Below are positions 31,399 through 43,979 of a stretch of DNA of 64,000 nt, one piece after another (the stretch's first letter is position 1; the number at the start of each line of letters is the position of its first letter). Source of the DNA: Orbilia blumenaviensis (taxonomy: Eukaryota > Ascomycota > Orbiliomycetes > Orbiliales > Orbiliaceae); the NCBI GenBank assembly GCA_036872755.1, contig JAVHNS010000018.1, positions 850,145 to 914,144 on the forward strand, given 5' to 3'. The translations under genes were made by a program, and so were the position numbers. The notes under the pieces are model-generated. The model had not been told where the DNA came from and made no database searches. It saw nothing but the letters and a program-made list of their open reading frames with translations.

Positions 31399-32833
31399 TG
31401 TCGGACGGCGTGGAAGCCGGAAAGGCGGAGGCGGTGGTGGTGGCAAGAAGGTCGCCGTGGTTGCGTTAAATGTCTGAGATTGCGTTGCGGGTGTGGTATA
31501 ATCTGGATGGGCACGGGCAGGTAGCAGTGCTTTGTGTTGTGTTGTGTTGTGTGCTATGGTATGTATGTGTTGTGGGATGTCTGGATATATTCGATGTGAT
31601 AGATGGATTTGAAGTTCAAAAATGTCGAGAGAGGTTTCGGAAGGAGGGGAAACAAAAAAAAGTGGCGAGAGAAGTGTATATATATAAAGAAGATCGATTC
31701 AAAAAAAAAAAAAAAAAAAAAAGAAAGGGAAGGCAGATGGGTCGAACGATTATATAATGATGAGTCGAAGCCAGCTGGGGATTTGGATAAGGTGATCCGA
31801 TTAGCCTTCGACTTTCGTCTGCTTCCAACTTTCTTGCTCGGGAGAGCTATACGACGTCACAATTTTCTTGGCACCGCTGAGTCCTGATCTGATCTGATCG
31901 GATGACAAAGCTGTTTAAAAGCCGGGCTCTCTCTCTCTCTCTCTCCGTTACTTTCCTTAGCTGCTTTGCAATGCAATTCGTAAGTGCCGTTTCTCTTTCT
32001 CTCTTTTCGTTTACTCAACCGGAGCAAATGAGAACGGGCCTTGCTGACCGGACAATGGATGGAGAAGGGAGGCAAAATCCGGAATTATCGCCATACTATA
32101 TATATTCAACCCCGTAACTGGCATCGCATGCTAGTTACAGGAGGGTTAGGAGGTAAGTACTCAGGTATATCTCCTCGGTATCAAAAAGAAGGAAATACTG
32201 CTGGACTGGACTGGACTCTGGCCTGGGGAACGGCTACACCGACAAAGCCCGGGCTGCTCTGCGGAATCCAGCTAGTTGCGCACACACACCGCACTAGTCA
32301 GGATCGGTGGGCCTCAGCCCCTCTCTCCCTCTCCCTCTCTCGGCCAAAGCCAGCATCCCTGACTAGCCGACCATGTTTTCCCTGCATGAGAAAAAAATTT
32401 TATTCCTGATCTGTGCTTGTGTTCTAGAAGGCCGTGGTACCTTCTAGCCTGTCCGCCAAGTCGGCCACCCGTTGTGCAGCCAAGACACCACGTTTTTTGG
32501 TCTGCCTCTGACAGGAGCAAAGGAGAAAGTCGGGCGATTCCGATGGGACCCGCTGGACCCATAATCCGACCCGGCACCCTGGGTTGCGTTCCCTTCCCTC
32601 AGCTCGGTTTTTTTTTTTTTCTTCTCCAAGCGTCGGCCTGAGCCTAGTGGGTATGGTATGTACTTACCTAGCTAGGTAACTTAAGTATGTAACATAAGTA
32701 ACGTACGTATTCAGTAGTGTACAGTGTATTTAAATATATAATAACATAGATATGGTACGGATGCAGACAAAAGTATCCAAGGTCAGCCGGACGCACCAGA
32801 GGAATGCCCATTTACCGACCGAGCACCCGATCA

Positions 32834-32865
32834 ATGTATGTATGTATGTATGTATGTATGTACGT
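32834..32865. repeat. (TATG)n microsatellite
   Basis: Seven consecutive ATGT/TATG units followed by TACGTA, in the noncoding region between the Rpn4-like gene and RPA190. Confidence 0.9.
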
Positions 32866-32968
32866 AGTAGGAGCGAATAATAATGATAACTAAAAAAATT
32901 AATTCTCAGACATGACTCTCTCTCTTTCTCGCTCTCGCTCTGTACTTCTCTCCCTATTGGCGACCCGG

Positions 32969-32988
32969 TTCGATTCGATTCGATTCGA
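32969..32988. repeat. TTCGA pentamer repeat
   Basis: Four tandem TTCGA units in noncoding DNA. Confidence 0.85.
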
Positions 32989-33757
32989 CCTCGACTCGGC
33001 TCGAGCCTTGAGCTCTCTATCACACGCACTCTCTTCTTTCCCCCTCGTATGGATTGCCGGAGATATGCAATTACACCGAGAATGCGCCGCCGGTAAAATG
33101 CAGTCCGTAGGCTGAACTGAACTCCCCTCGATTTCCTCCCTCCTTCTCCTTCCCCCTTCCCCCTCTGGCTGACTGGCTTGCTAACCAATTCGAAGAGCTC
33201 GACCTCGACATCGCACGAGCCTGACGGATAAAAAAAAAAAAAAAAACTTCTGTTGGGGCCTGAAATAAATTCCCTTGGAAGAACTTGGATTAAATGAATT
33301 GGGATTGGTCTGGCCCAACATGCAAGCCGCCGATCGCTCGGTACTACTTGAATGGAAGCCACGCTAGACAAACAACGGTCTGAACAGTCTGGATCTGGCC
33401 AGAATGAGAAACGGAAAACAACCGTTGCATGGCCATGCTGCTGAAAGTAGCATGCATGTACGATGCACACAAGCACAAGTCTAGATTGGCTGCCACGCTA
33501 CATTCGCTGCCTAAAAATAACGAGTAGCGAAGGGAAAAAAAAAAAACTCCTCGGATGATAAGAATTTCAGCATAGGCGATGAATTCCACTCTTCAAGTTG
33601 CATTACATATCATAATATTATACAAATAATCTCTCAGCAGCAAAAAAGTCTGCATACACATATATGCATGCATGTCTATATACCTCTCTTATATAACCTG
33701 AATTCAATAATAAATTAATACTACAATCGTACGAATTTTTATGCAGAAGTAGTTGAC

Positions 33758-36700
33758 TCAAGCTGTCGGGACCAGCACACCGAAGGACCCAGTCCCAATG
33801 TTTTGCAGCCGCCCAAACACTATCCTGGCACTCGGACTCCTCAAATCATCGCAATCATAAGCGAGACTCGCTTCTTTCAGAAAGTTGCATGTTGTCTCAA
33901 AGCTCATCTTCATCAACGGCGACACTGCTCCTGCGAGTCCGGTCCGGTTGAATGGCGAAAATCCGCCATTTCGGGTCATGATATCCGCTATCAAGTTGAG
34001 ATGGCGCGTGTCCACTGCGATACCGTGCCTATAATCGAGGTTTCCAGTTAGCTACATTTCCTCATTCCGATTCTTTTTCTTCAAATTTCCATTGGAAACG
34101 AACTGACCCTTTAAAGACGGAGTCCATCTCCTGAATGATTGTGTTGCGGGCACCCTCAACCCCGTACACCCGCAACACAGCAGCAATATCGTTCGAGTGG
34201 ATGGCACTCGTGTCTATCACGTGAGCATAATCCCAGATGGCGTGGAAGTTTACTCCATCAACAGTCAGCTGCTTCTTCTTCTGTGTATCGTCCATTACTA
34301 CCTCGCATGTCTTGATTCCCGGCAGGTGATGTATCACGCTTTCGCGGCAGACCTTCTCCACCAGATTAATCATCAAGATTTTGGGGGACTCCGCAGCGTA
34401 CTGCCGGAGGGGAAAAAAAAAAAGTTAGCGAGACACCTCGTGCGACACAAGTCTTAGACTCCCCTGCAAGCCGACTCACCTCAAGCTCAATCTGGCACCA
34501 ACTGCCCCCGGCTCGGTCAAATGAGAAAGCTGAAATCTCAGTGTTATTCGACCTCAATCTATCGAATGCCGAGTTCACATCCTTCCTTGTGAGATCCTTC
34601 TGCCCCTCCCTATTATTCCGCCCATCCGATTCGTCTCCCTCGGTATCTTCACTGTCCTCGTCGCTAGACGAATCATCGTCATCCTCTTCCTCTTCCGCTT
34701 CTATCCCATCCAAGATCCCCTTTTCATCGTCATCAGGCTCGTCGTACGCAGTGGCGTCTGCCTTCCTTGAACTCTGCTTCGCATCTTGTTCGCCATCCTC
34801 GTCGTCACTATCAGCCACATCCCGATCGTCGTCGTCGTCGTCGTTGGCGTCCATTCCGGCCTGGCCGATTTGCCCGTCGCTAACAGACTTGGAAGCTGTT
34901 CCAACCGCCGGTACAGAATCCGTTTTCGACTCCATCTTTTTAAACTCCTTGCTGACTTCCTTACAGAGCTTCGGAACAAACGCCACCTGAATTGCCTCGA
35001 AAACCTCCGGGACGGTAGTACTATATTCCTCTTCGTATTCCGCCGAAGGATAGAACTCTAATCTGATTTTATATGTCTTTGCCTGAGGGTAGCCCCTGCC
35101 CTTACCTATCGTTTCAGTGGCCGTCACAGACTTCACTACCTCCGATAAACTTAACCTGCTGATGCTCTTGGCAAAAATCCCCGCCTGTTCTGGGGAAACC
35201 TGATCATTTAGTGTCAAAGTCATCTTTGGGGTAGCTATTGTTGCTGAAGCTGTCATCACAATTTCACGCAGACGCGGAATACCCAATGTTACGTTCTTCG
35301 CAGCGTGACCTGCCAAGTGGAAAGTATTCAACGTCATCTGAGTCGATGGCTCTCCGATAGACTGCCCCGCGAGGATTCCAACAGCTTCACCGGGGCTGAT
35401 CAGAGAACGTAAGTACTTAAGGTACATTAAATTCTTGAACATTTTTTTCTCCCGTTTGTCGGAGAGACACTCCCCTGGGTTCTCCTTGACGAACTAGTAG
35501 AGATAACGGCACATTAGTGGCGCCCAGTATCAAAACAAATGTTATAAAAACGTACCTTTTCCAGGTCGCCGGAAAACTGTTCCGATACGCTACCAACGTA
35601 CCGCCCGGGAGGGAACACGGATATCGCAGGATCCATGGTAACTAAAGACGACCCTGCCTTGCGGAGTTTCTTGGCAACTTCCTTTGAATAATCCATGGCC
35701 GTATTGAAGTCAAGCCTGTCGGTAAGGTTTGCACATCCAAGTTGCTCGATATATGTCTCGTGATTCTTAGCGTGGAAAGTGAAATCGCTAAGATGTGCCT
35801 GTTTTCCGATGTCTATACCGTCTTCCCCATATAGGAACTATCCAATAAATAACCTAAGTCAGCGAAGTTCTAATACAATCAAATTAGAAGTCTCCTTACT
35901 TGGACGAGAGAACCATCGGAATCGCGGACTGAACTGTCATAGTGTGTTCGGATCCCTTCCATCCCCTTGATCAAACATCTCTGAAGATACCCAGAACGAC
36001 TTGTTTTGACAGCTGTATCAATAAGACCCTCTCTTCCAGCCATGGCGTGGAAGTAATACTCCTGGGGGCGGATACCCGTCAAGAAACGACCAGTAACATA
36101 ACCACCAGCGCGCAAGCCGGGGTCAAACGGGGCAAAGCTAGGAAGAGTCTTTCCGCTGATCATGACTGGGACTCTTCGACCTTCAAGAACTTGCTGCCCG
36201 AGCAGGCAAGAAATCTGTGATGCATTGACATCAGACCCCTTCGCACCAGAAACTGTCATAGCCTGCATCTGGTTCCTAGGGAATGGCTTGACAAGGGAGC
36301 TTGGTAAGCAAAGCTTGATGACCTTAGACGTTAGCTCATGGCCCTTGGCGCCCATGAGACTATCGAGCGTCTGTTGTTTCGTGTCATTCCGTAAAACTTC
36401 CTCGAGTCTAGATGATAATAGGGTTGAACCTGGATCTACCAGGTCTTTCCCCAATTCTACGAAGCCTCTTGCAACTTCAGTGCCGGCAGATGCAGCTAAC
36501 TCAAGGGTTTTACGTCGGACTTGGTCCCCTTGAGGAGCAAATACTAGATCCTCCATACCGCAGGAGAACGCACGCATATGTAGGAGCTTGGTAAAAAGTC
36601 TGCCAAGGATACTGAGGAAGCTTCCTGCCACGGTTGGCCCATAAAGCTCATGCACGGAGTGAACGATGCCATAAGCAGAGGCACCAACTTGGGACTTGTC

Positions 36701-39464
36701 TAGCACGCCGCAGGCGAAATAGCCTTTAGATACTACCACTTCTCCTTCTTCTGATTTTTCCGCCCAGCTGGATCCTGGAACTTTCGTTTTCGAGGTGAAG
36801 GAGATGGCAGTCGTTCCAGATGGACGGATATTCTCCAAAATTGTAGTAACAATCTGTTTCCCACTCCATAGTTTTACGGGTTTTAGTATTGTAGGCGGCA
36901 GGAGCTGTATCCTCTCTGCCGCACTCGTTTTGTCTTCAGGCCGAAGAGAAGCATGTAGGAGCTCCTGGTACTCCCCTCTCGTAAACAAAGAGTCACGCTG
37001 AGTCATATGGAGTGACATAACAATATGATCCTGGATCAAACCTCGAAGGGGTTTTCCTGATGTCGGCACCAGGTACTGGGAGTCGGTGTTGGCAATATAT
37101 TGGGCCTCTGCCCGTGCATTCTCATTCTGGGGGAGATGCATATTCATTTCGTCACCGTCAAAATCGGCGTTATAAGTATTGCAATTAGCGTAGTGCATGC
37201 GGATTGTGTTTTCCTTCGGGAGGACGCGAGCTTTGTGGCCCATCATTGAGGGTTTGTGTAGAGTAGGCTGCCTGTTCATGATGACCATGTCGCCATTCCT
37301 TAGATGGCGGTATACCTTCTTGTTGAAGGACTTTAGGGTTGCTTCTGAAGGTGTCAGCAGCTGATTCGCCAGTGCCTTTCTGCTCTCGGCAGACAATGGT
37401 AGTCGCTGTAGCCGACCATTCTCATTTTCAATGTGGGTCGCGCCAGGCCAGACATTGGGACCATTCATAACAGCCTGGCGCATCACATCAACATTGTGAG
37501 GGGTGACTGGTTCTGGGTATGTGAGTTTTCTCGCAAACACTAGAGGAACCTATGTAGTAAAGGCATTAGCAGGATTAAAGTATTAGGGGAGGTGTATCAA
37601 ACTTACGCCAATCTCATTTGTTTCGATATTAGGATCTGGAGAAATAACGGACCGTGCAGCATAATTAACACGCTTTCCCATCATATTCTTTCTAAATAGT
37701 CCCTCCTTCTTTTCTAAGATCTGCTTGATACCGATAATGGCGGCCGCCTGTCGAGCGCTGACTGCGCCGCCGCCTTTAGAGGAGTCAATGAACAGGTTAA
37801 CACTATCCTGTAAATTGATAAATTCCCGAATAAGCTTCCCAAAGGCGGTTTGCTTGTCCATGCCTCCTGTCGCAGCATCATTGATATCGCGGATCCGAAT
37901 AGAGCTATCGAGTATCTTTTTTAGGATTGAATTTTGCGGGTTCTCGTTCAATTCGTTTCCAGCAAAGCTTGGGGCACGGAATGGGGTTGGGGGTACTAAT
38001 ACTGCTTGTAGGAAAAACATTGCAGCATTTCCATCCTGTGTCTTTCGACTCTTGCTATTCCGATATATCAAAGTCAGAATATCTGCCTCATTTTTGAAAA
38101 GACTGGTTAGGCGCTCAAGAACTTCCATAGGAGGCAAGAACGTCCCAGATTTTGGGTTCTCAGGTTCTTCAGACAAAGTCTCCGCCTCTTCCATTTCTAT
38201 ATCAGCATCAACCGCTATCTCAACTATAGGCCTAGGCTCCATAGTATCTTTTTCTTTCTGCTTCTCAGACTCCGGATTGATCGTTCTATTTTTTGACTTT
38301 CTTGCCAGACTGTGCCTGATCTTTAGACCAAGCAATGACATTTGTTGCTGCTCTTTCGGTGACAGTGGGCGTTGGAAAATCTTCGAGTAACCATCCTTCC
38401 GATAGATTGGCGACACTCTACCAAGCCCATTAGTATCTCACGGTATTACTGAAAATGTAGCTAAGAATCCTTACCCTTTACATGAGTTGCATCTGCGGCT
38501 GCCTATAATTTCTTTCAGAAATGTGTGAACCACCGCCCTCCTAGCTTGAGCCACAGCCATTATTTGTGTAGAATCAAGGCCCGCTCTACGGTTTGCCTTG
38601 ATCGCCCTAAGCACAAATCTATTTCGCTTCCTGATTATAGTTTCCGTGTCCTCTTCCTCGAGATTCTCGACTACATCTCCGATATCGGTGGCAGTCGAAA
38701 GGCCATGATCTGAGCGCTGAACCTTGTTTGATCCCACGAGCTCAACATCATCACTCTCGTGAAGAAGACCGGCATCTATTAACCGTAGCTTGCATGTATA
38801 TAGGTTGATTTCTTGTCTCGAAAGGCGGAGGTGATGACAGTAAACGCAGGTTGAACGTAACAGACGGTACATTTGATCGAAGAATACAGGGTGGTAAACC
38901 GGCGTTGGAAGAGCGATATGACCAACATGGCCAGGGCAGTTTTCGTTACTTAAATTACAAGTCGAGCATCTATAGTAGCCCGAATAGAAGCCATATTAGC
39001 CAACTGTGCCCCAGAGCGAGCAGTGTGATGGTATCAAGGGGACAAAATTATCGGATTCTTCGTCAGACACTGAGATGCCAGCATTGCGCTACAGTGTCCA
39101 GATCAAACGGTTCTACCAGCCATATCATCGTGCATGGTCCTCTTGATCAATCTCGATGTATCTTAAGCTCGACACCGTTTCACAAAGAGCAGACGCATTG
39201 GTACTGGCATAGTTCGCTGATATTGACGGGATGCTGCGGAAAAGAAAAGAAAATAAACAATTGAAGGGGGCGAACATACGCTATTGATCGCCCAAAGGGT
39301 CCGAGAGCGGGGTCGTAAAGGCCTCCATCAACTGGATTGCCGTTCACATCGAATGTCGAAGGGTTGACAATCTGTTTTACGGATAATGAGAGAATGTCTT
39401 TCGTGGACAGGAAGCCGAAATGAACGGCATTGATTTCTGAAGATATCGGGTTTGAAATATTCAT
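33758..39464 (-). CDS. RNA polymerase I largest subunit (RPA190/RPA1)
   Basis: Catalytic subunit that transcribes the 35S rRNA precursor in the nucleolus. Eight exons are inferred in transcript order: 39464-39280, 38969-38475, 38417-37607, 37549-35900, 35837-35556, 35493-34480, 34400-34108 and 34028-33758. They join to 1,666 residues, almost exactly the usual RPA190 length. The protein starts [18 protein letters not shown]. The exon 1/2 join rebuilds the clamp zinc site (CSTC...CPGHVGH), followed by CVYCHHL and CNSCKG. The catalytic loop NADFDGD, with three metal-binding aspartates, is at 624-630. The bridge/trigger region is in exon 6 ([20 protein letters not shown]). A long acidic insert near 1260-1360 in the jaw is typical of Pol I. 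The C-terminus ends in [18 protein letters not shown] and FNRTGL blocks. The first intron, about 310 bp, is the longest in this gene. Confidence 0.97.
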
Positions 39465-39794
39465 TTTGTCGGCTGCCTAGCGGCAATTAGAAGATCGGGC
39501 GATGGGCGCCCAGGCAGAATGATCGGATGCGATCAATGAGGTTTCTCTATCTGTCGTCTTTGTCGATTCGCAGGATGGTGCTTCGAAGGTGCAAAAAGAA
39601 TTTGCTAGGAAATTTTTTGGACTTCTCGCTTGAGTGCAGCTCGTTTCGAGATGGGTTAGGAAAAGCAAATAAAAACATCTTCCCTGGCCAGTCACACTCT
39701 CCGAACACTACGCATAACTCTCTCCACCACCACAAAACCCCGTCATCACCACAAACACCCCGCGTCGTAAATTTCACGCATACACGCAACAACC
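39465..39794. promoter_or_regulatory. 330-bp divergent promoter of RPA190 and Prp3
   Basis: The two start codons are 330 bases apart on opposite strands, so one short region must serve both an rRNA polymerase subunit and a splicing factor. No perfect known motif was identified. Confidence 0.6.
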
Positions 39795-41588
39795 ATGGCA
39801 TCGCATGGTTCTCTGAAGCGGCCTCCGCCGCAAGACCAGATACCGGGCTCCCCCACGAAAAAACCGCGAGGCATGGACGCGCCCGGGTCGTCCGCAATGT
39901 CGGCACAAGATCAAAAGAAGAAGATGGTAGAGGAGGCCCGGGCTCGCGCTGCAGCTCTCGCTGCATCTTTAGGCAATCGGACAACTGGTCCGGCTGCTGC
40001 CAAAACACTACAACCGACGGGTGCTTCATCTGCTGCAGACCGGTTGGCTGCCATGCGTGCACGAGTCGCCGCAGCAGTTGGAAACACGGCCTCAACGGCG
40101 CCATCACCAACACCTCCAATCGCCGTCCCTAAAGAATCGGCAGAGGTATCACAGGACGAAGGTCGGGGAAGAGGAGGTTTGGATATCGGTATCCACCCTG
40201 CCCTGTTGGCAGATTCGGTAGAAGCGTCAACCGGGTTGGGTCGTGGGCGCCAGGCTATGAAACCAAAATTCGCGACTACTATGGCAAACCAGAAGGCCGA
40301 CATCACAATGAAGCAATCTTTTATTAGTAAACACAAGGATTCTAGAACTATCGGAGGGTCGAAACCGAGCGGGGAATCTGTACCTTCCAAGAACCCTTAT
40401 TTTGATCCTAATATCAGTTCCGGAGCAGGGGCACATCAGAAATCTCGGGTTTCAAAGGGTCTGGTCTTCAATCAGAAGGGGAAATACATCGAGCAAGCGA
40501 ATGCACTACGCAAGCAGGCACAATTGGAGGAGCTTAAAGCTCGTATCGCTGCAGCTGCTCGGCGAGCTGGTATTGAGGAGGACATTGACACTGATAAGAT
40601 GTTTTTGGTGAGTCTGGTTCTCTATGAAAGTCAAGAATTACCTACTAACTACGAACCCAAGCGGGACAAACCTCCAGATGTGGAATGGTGGGACCAGGGC
40701 CTTTGCTCAACCGGGACATACGACGACATCGAGAACGATAATCTGAAAATAGAGAGCCAAGATTCAATTATAACAGTTTACGTTCAACACCCCATCCTGC
40801 TGGACCCCCCAATGGAAAAGCATATACCTCCGGCAAAGGCTCTTCCATTGACAAAAAAGGAGCAGAAGAAGACAAGGTTGCAAGCGAGGATGGCCAAACT
40901 CAAGGAAAGTCAGGCTAAAGTGAGACTGGGCCTCGAACCACCTGAACCCCCAAAGGTTACCTTGAAAAATATGATGCGTGTCATGGGTGATGAAGCTGTT
41001 AAGGATCCAACAGCCGTCGAGGCGAAAGTAAACAAACAGATAGCCGAACGTCTCGAAAAACACCTTACGGCAAACGCGGAAAGAAAGCTCACAAAGGAGC
41101 AGAAGCTAGATAAACTACACCATAATCAAGAACAGGATCTAGCAAAAGGTGTACACTGCCTGGTTTTCAGAATCGAAAGACTCACAAACCTGTCGCACCA
41201 ATTCAAAATTTGGAAAAATGCAGAGCAGCTCGCTCTGACAGGCATATGCATAAGCAACCCAAAGTTTAATTTGGTTGTCGTGGAAGGTGGTGAATGGGCT
41301 ATAAAAAAGTACAAGAAACTTATGCTCCAGCGGATAAAATGGGACGAGAACAGCGGGGCGACTGGGGTAGATGCTGAAGGAGACTCGATCGTCAGTGAGG
41401 CCGCCGCTGTCACAACAGAATCAAACACATGCACGTTGGTTTGGGAGGGCGATCTAAAGCTTAAAGCATTTAAGCGATTTACTACGAATAAGTGCGAGTT
41501 GGAGAGCGAGGCTCGGAGATTATTGGAACGGAATAAGGTTGAAAATTATTGGACGTTGGCTAAGGCGAGGGGTCCTACGCAGCCATAG
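39795..41588 (+). CDS. U4/U6 small nuclear ribonucleoprotein Prp3
   Basis: Component of the U4/U6.U5 tri-snRNP, which binds the U4/U6 duplex and the U6 3' end. The frame is open for 597 codons, but an in-frame 54-base intron (40608-40661) is likely, leaving 579 residues. The N-terminal ~150 residues are Ala-rich and basic (QDQKKKMVEEARARAAALAA), as in other Prp3 proteins. The PRP3 domain follows, with KNPYFDP, GKYIEQANALRKQAQLEELK and PPDVEWWDQGL. The C-terminal DUF1115 domain runs from about 440 (LTNLSHQFKIWKNAEQL, LTGICISNPKFNLVVVEGG and the YKKLMLQRIKW block). The ATG at 39795 gives MASHGSLKRPPPQDQ with no better alternative. It is divergent from RPA190. Confidence 0.95.
   Translation: MASHGSLKRPPPQDQIPGSPTKKPRGMDAPGSSAMSAQDQKKKMVEEARARAAALAASLGNRTTGPAAAKTLQPTGASSAADRLAAMRARVAAAVGNTASTAPSPTPPIAVPKESAEVSQDEGRGRGGLDIGIHPALLADSVEASTGLGRGRQAMKPKFATTMANQKADITMKQSFISKHKDSRTIGGSKPSGESVPSKNPYFDPNISSGAGAHQKSRVSKGLVFNQKGKYIEQANALRKQAQLEELKARIAAAARRAGIEEDIDTDKMFLVSLVLYESQELPTNYEPKRDKPPDVEWWDQGLCSTGTYDDIENDNLKIESQDSIITVYVQHPILLDPPMEKHIPPAKALPLTKKEQKKTRLQARMAKLKESQAKVRLGLEPPEPPKVTLKNMMRVMGDEAVKDPTAVEAKVNKQIAERLEKHLTANAERKLTKEQKLDKLHHNQEQDLAKGVHCLVFRIERLTNLSHQFKIWKNAEQLALTGICISNPKFNLVVVEGGEWAIKKYKKLMLQRIKWDENSGATGVDAEGDSIVSEAAAVTTESNTCTLVWEGDLKLKAFKRFTTNKCELESEARRLLERNKVENYWTLAKARGPTQP
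40608..40661 (+). other. Probable in-frame 54-base intron in Prp3
   Basis: It starts GTGAGT, contains TACTAACT, which is close to the optimal branch site, and ends AAG; it has no stop and is divisible by three. Removing it joins DKMFL directly to RDKPPDVEWWD, as expected for the family, while the 18 residues it would code for look unlike Prp3. Retention would give a longer protein. Confidence 0.8.
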
Positions 41589-41729
41589 CTAGCCCCTTTC
41601 GAGTAAATCATAATTACTCTCAGGAATAGGATCTATTATCTAGTGTTTATCTTCAAAATTGGGTCTCTAGAGTGTTCCATGAAAACCCATATGTATAGAA
41701 TATAGGCTGGGTCCAAAAATACGGGCTGT

Positions 41730-43979
41730 CTACGTATGTATAGAACGCTGGGCCCCATCCTTTGGTTTCCTCCTCAATATACAGTATTCCCCCCAAACTC
41801 TTTGATCTCTATACACCCAACTCGGGAGCCAAAGAGCTCTACTAAGGAAGGGAGTTTGACGCGCGTCAAGGAACTTCTGGCATGCCACACGGTCCCAATT
41901 TTCGGTATCCAAAATATAGTTTGGCTCCAGGGTTCCCGCATCTTCTTCCCGATACTCGAAGTAAGAATCAACCAGATAATCGCAATCGCGAATCGGAATC
42001 TACCATCCATGCTATCGTTTAGTTCCATTTCACTCATTGGATGTACCATAGATAGAGACAACAGGACACTTACATATTTGGAGGGATCTTCTTGATTAAG
42101 ATCGTTCATATTCTTGGGTACTCTCCAGGTTCCATCTCTAAAGGGCGTGTTACTTTCGGCAAAAGCCCCCGGTAGGAGTCCCGCGAAGGCACTCTTGATG
42201 AAGCGTGGCCTTGCTCCTGCGGGAAGAAAGTAGGATGACGGAAACCTATACCACTCTTTCCCAAAACAGACGTTCCCGGTTATATTCAAATCGGCCTGGT
42301 ATATATTTTTCGGCGCACTGTACGCTGTCGTGATAGCGAAAATTCGTGAAGTTGAAATAATAGCTGACACTATTAGTATAATAGTAATTAGGCTTATCCC
42401 GAGGGTTCTAGCTATCCTTTGTTGGATCTTCAACTTTGAGCAGGCAAATAATATAAGCTCCTTTGCCAAAGCCAACGTCATAGCAGCATTGATGCAGAGT
42501 GCCGGGTATGCCGGGTACATAAAACGCTCTTCTTTATGCGGTTGTAGCGAGAATACCCCGAACCAGAGATAAAATGGGAGCAGCAGCACGAAGTGGCGCC
42601 CCGTTACGTCGGCCGGGAAGGCGACCAGGGCTACAAACTGGAATGATAATTAACAAACTGGAAGGGGAAATCATCGTCAATATTTATACGTACCAACAGA
42701 ACTATACTCACGAATGCCGCGGCGGCCGTGATATTGAAGTTCAAGGATAGGTTGGCGAAGTAATACCACCAGGGCTCTGTGCCATAAAGATCTGGGCCCC
42801 TCTCTGATCCCCCAAAGACATTATACAATACGATATTCAACGGTACAAATACCACTTTTCGATATGCCAACGAGTCAATACCGGTAACTGTAGCCTGACC
42901 TTCTAATGAGCGCTACAAAATCGAAAAAAAAAAATCAAAAAAATCAGGGAGTGTTCCAATACTCACTAACAGTGCCAAGGGCATCATAGTGCTTAATGCC
43001 ATACACCTGAATATTTCCATGATGCTTTTAGTCTTCCCTTCTTCAGCCATCCAGAATAAGAGCTGAGGCACGACTAGTGCTAGGCAAAAAGGCCATCCAA
43101 GAAGCCCAGCAATTGAAAAGTGTGTAAGGGCCTTCGACAGAGATACAGGGGTCCTGAGAAACTCTGCCATTCCGAACATGACGAAATACATCGCGAATGA
43201 TGATGGCAAGTAAGCGGGCATTGCCTGGAACATGCCCGCGCTAGGTACAGAGACCAATATAAAGAGCAAGCCTACCCCCGGGTTGATCGAACGCGAAAGG
43301 GCTTCATAGAGCTCAGCCTGTGACACGGCGGCAGTTGCAGTCAGAGCCGTCCGGAGAATCAAAAATAGATGAGACTATTTAGAATTATTGATTAAATAAA
43401 AAATACCAACACCATCAGAAGTAAATTATTTTACCTTATCGAGATTCGGGATCAGTGAGAACGGCAAGGTTACGAGAGAGTGGATGCCCACGTAGAGCCA
43501 ACTTCTGATGGCATAGGCCGGGGAATATTCCCAAGTCTGCAGTCCATAACCGTAGAACAGATAATGTGTAGGTTCCCAGTAGTTAAATACTTGAAGAATC
43601 GAGTGGTTGTGTCAGAGCGAGGCCTCAGAAGGAGATCTAAGTCACCATGGAATAATAACAAGGACACTATTCACCTTCGTCACAGTCTGGAATTGTCGCA
43701 TAAAGGGCTGAGACGAGACCCACACTAAGGATAACCGATAGAACAATACGGTAAGGTAGGAGCGGCTCCCTACTTAAGGAATTGACACTGCTTCGGATAT
43801 CAAATAGGAATCAGTCTAGTCAGTTACCCTTCGCAAGCATACATTTTGGCAAGTCAAGAGCCAAATCAAATTCAAGTCAAAGACAGTATCCGAAAGGGTT
43901 TGGAGGGAGATTCAGTATACCCTGGCAAATCATTATTCTTCGAGGCCTCTGTTGCCGGTTCTTGATTCCGTGATGGCAT
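41730..43979 (-). CDS. Alpha-1,2-mannosyltransferase Alg9 (GT22 family)
   Basis: ER membrane enzyme that adds the seventh and ninth mannoses to the lipid-linked oligosaccharide for N-glycosylation. Seven exons are inferred in transcript order: 43979-43921, 43790-43675, 43589-43435, 43374-42967, 42912-42712, 42637-42074 and 41999-41730, giving 590 residues. The N-terminal IPDCDEVFNYWEPTHYL spans an exon join and contains the acidic residues of the first luminal loop; YGLQTWEYSPAYAIRSW follows. Many hydrophobic helices come next. PHKEERFMYPAYP near 346 is the GT22 signature, and GTEPWWYYFANLSLNFN matches Alg9. The C-terminal luminal part has CDYLVDSYF and LEPNYILDTENWD. The start chosen (MPSRNQEP) keeps a short cytosolic tail. 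An in-frame ATG further upstream would run into the divergent promoter. Alg12 and PIG-B are relatives but fit less well. Confidence 0.93.

Larger units (their letters stand above)
31399..33757. other. 2.36-kb region upstream of the Rpn4-like gene
   Basis: This lies between the start of the Rpn4-like gene and the 3' end of RPA190. It contains a 20-base poly-A run near 31701, CT-rich and TATG/TTCGA simple repeats, and many short low-complexity frames, the longest of which (32730-33476, -) has no family features. A near-CRE (CGACGTCA) lies at about 31852-31859. The length leaves room for a long regulatory leader or a noncoding RNA, but I see nothing that proves one. Confidence 0.5.

Noticed and set aside
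32730..33476. 248-codon open frame on the minus strand
   Set aside because: Cys/Tyr/Ser/Arg-biased low complexity with several simple repeats; no domain, no sensible splice partners, and it overlaps microsatellites.
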